A DNA stretch of 64,000 nucleotides from Virgibacillus phasianinus. GTDB lineage: Bacteria > Bacillota > Bacilli > Bacillales > Amphibacillaceae. The notes below the pieces were generated by a model that made no database searches, had not been told where the DNA came from, and saw only the letters and a program-made list of their open reading frames with translations. The stretch spans positions 806,001 to 870,000 of the forward strand of contig NZ_CP022315.1 of the NCBI RefSeq assembly GCF_002216775.1, written 5' to 3'. This document shows, piece by piece, positions 63,480 through 64,000 of the stretch (positions are counted from its first letter, which is position 1; each line of letters begins with the position of its first letter). Position numbers and translations under genes: made by a program.

Positions 63480-63519
63480 GTAAGCCCTCTTTTTTCATAA
63501 ATGGAGGGCTTACTTTTTT
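63473..63519. terminator. Terminator hairpin without an obvious upstream gene
   Basis: Thirteen-bp stem (agtaagccctc with gagggcttact, extended by A/T), flanked by A and T runs. It lies between divergent helD and the YitT-family gene, so no annotated transcript ends here. It could attenuate helD or have been brought in with the repeat. Confidence 0.7.
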
Positions 63520-63615
63520 CTTTATCGATAAATTGACAGTTTGTGTAAACAAACTTACACTATACTAATGTGTGTGAACACAATCACTTGTATTACAGAA
63601 AGGAAAAAGCACACG

Positions 63616-64000
63616 ATGAAAAATCAACCAAACACATATCGAATAGCTAAAGAATATATTCTGGTAATCGTTGGAGCTTCACTTGTGGCGCTATCCTATA
63701 ACATGTTCCTACTTCCATCAAAACTTGCTGCAGGCGGAATCTCAGGAGTAAGTACAATCTTATTCGAACTATACGGATTAAGTCCCGCTTACACGCAGTT
63801 CTTGATTAATATCCCTGTATTTCTAATCGGATGGTTCATACTTGGTAAAGACTTTGGCGGGAAAACGTTACTCGGGACTTTTTGGGTGCCATTTATCATA
63901 TGGATTACTGCAGATATTCCATACACCATAACCAATCCACTTTTAGGTGCGTTATATGGCGGGATTGTACTTGGAATCGGACTTGGCACTGTGTATAAGG
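63616..64000 (+). CDS. YitT family membrane protein (N-terminal part)
   Basis: The frame starts at ATG 63616 behind AGAAAGG and runs off the right edge after 128 codons. It shows the YitT/DUF161 N-terminus: GASLVALSYNMFLLPSKLAAGGISGVSTILFEL, INIPVFLIGWFILG, and the third helix region GALYGGIVLGIGLGTVYK. At least four hydrophobic helices are visible. Family function is not established. TTGACA at 63533-63538 with TACACT 17 bp on is a possible promoter. Confidence 0.85.
   Translation, partial: MKNQPNTYRIAKEYILVIVGASLVALSYNMFLLPSKLAAGGISGVSTILFELYGLSPAYTQFLINIPVFLIGWFILGKDFGGKTLLGTFWVPFIIWITADIPYTITNPLLGALYGGIVLGIGLGTVYK

Overview
The window looks like chromosomal DNA from a low-to-mid GC, salt-tolerant member of the Bacillaceae (Oceanobacillus/Virgibacillus type; this is inference from gene content). 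Supporting signs are an EhuA-type ectoine transporter ATPase, a short HisG with a separate HisZ, T-box and TPP leaders, a BirA-type operator at bioY-bioB, strong AGGAGG-type ribosome binding sites, many TTG/GTG starts, and a secreted thermolysin-type protease. There is no prophage, transposase gene, CRISPR array, rRNA or tRNA. Most genes are housekeeping or biosynthetic. The unusual content lies in leader RNAs and small dispersed repeats.

Layout. 1-1.4 kb: end of a probable ehuD, a repeat-filled gap, then ehuA. 1.5-3.8 kb (minus): murB, a lipase-like hydrolase, a DUF454 membrane protein. 3.8-12.4 kb: complete histidine pathway, with hisK divergent from hisZ-G-D-B-H-A-F-IE-C behind a near-consensus sigma-A promoter. 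12.4-24.7 kb: mixed single genes (SurA-like lipoprotein, DsbA/FrnE, MBL hydrolase, YdaT-like, VanW, fni, CatE-like, TetR, HD phosphohydrolase, rsgA, aldo/keto reductase, ABC-F). 25-35 kb: amidase, GNAT-like, bioY-bioB, tag, sulfurtransferase, pepT, NAD(P)-binding protein with MhqD-like hydrolase, VanY-type lipoprotein, HD protein. 35.3-38.9 kb: fruR-fruK-fruA. 39-44.8 kb: DUF2269, a second ABC-F, a PTS IIC-like membrane protein, a Fur-box nitroreductase, ddl. 44.9-52.1 kb: trpE-G-D-C-F-B-A behind two tandem Trp T-boxes. 52.2-57 kb (minus): AraC/GyrI regulator, S66 peptidase, BsuPI lipoprotein, neutral protease. 57.1-59.2 kb: TPP riboswitch followed by lipM-lipA. 59.7-64 kb: 3-hydroxybutyrate dehydrogenase with a VOC protein, helD, and the start of a YitT-family gene.

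Regulation. The most interesting observation is an apparently intact TPP riboswitch, with terminator and mutually exclusive antiterminator, whose next gene is not a thiamine gene but lipM-lipA. TPP and lipoate are cofactors of the same 2-oxoacid dehydrogenase complexes, so this may couple the two supplies. Three genes for ribosome-associated proteins (rsgA and two ABC-F ATPases) each have a leader that looks like an attenuator: a 23-codon ORF with three mutually pairing GGAGGAA/TTCCTCC segments, a 43-codon ORF followed by a terminator, and a promoter-leader-terminator unit with minute ORFs. Further sites are a perfect Fur palindrome, a BirA operator, cre sites at npr and fru, CodY-like boxes, and a probable leaderless autoregulated TetR gene.

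Repeats. Four dispersed families are visible: A (flanking ehuA and downstream of lipA), B (a folded palindrome of about 110 bp, one fragment of which encodes the C-terminus of TrpG), C (an element of about 100 bp sitting directly on terminator T-tracts), and a 27-bp inverted-repeat palindrome beside ddl. Several gene ends are also followed by diverged tandem word repeats. Start codons given here were chosen by ribosome binding site and family alignment and often differ from the longest open frame.
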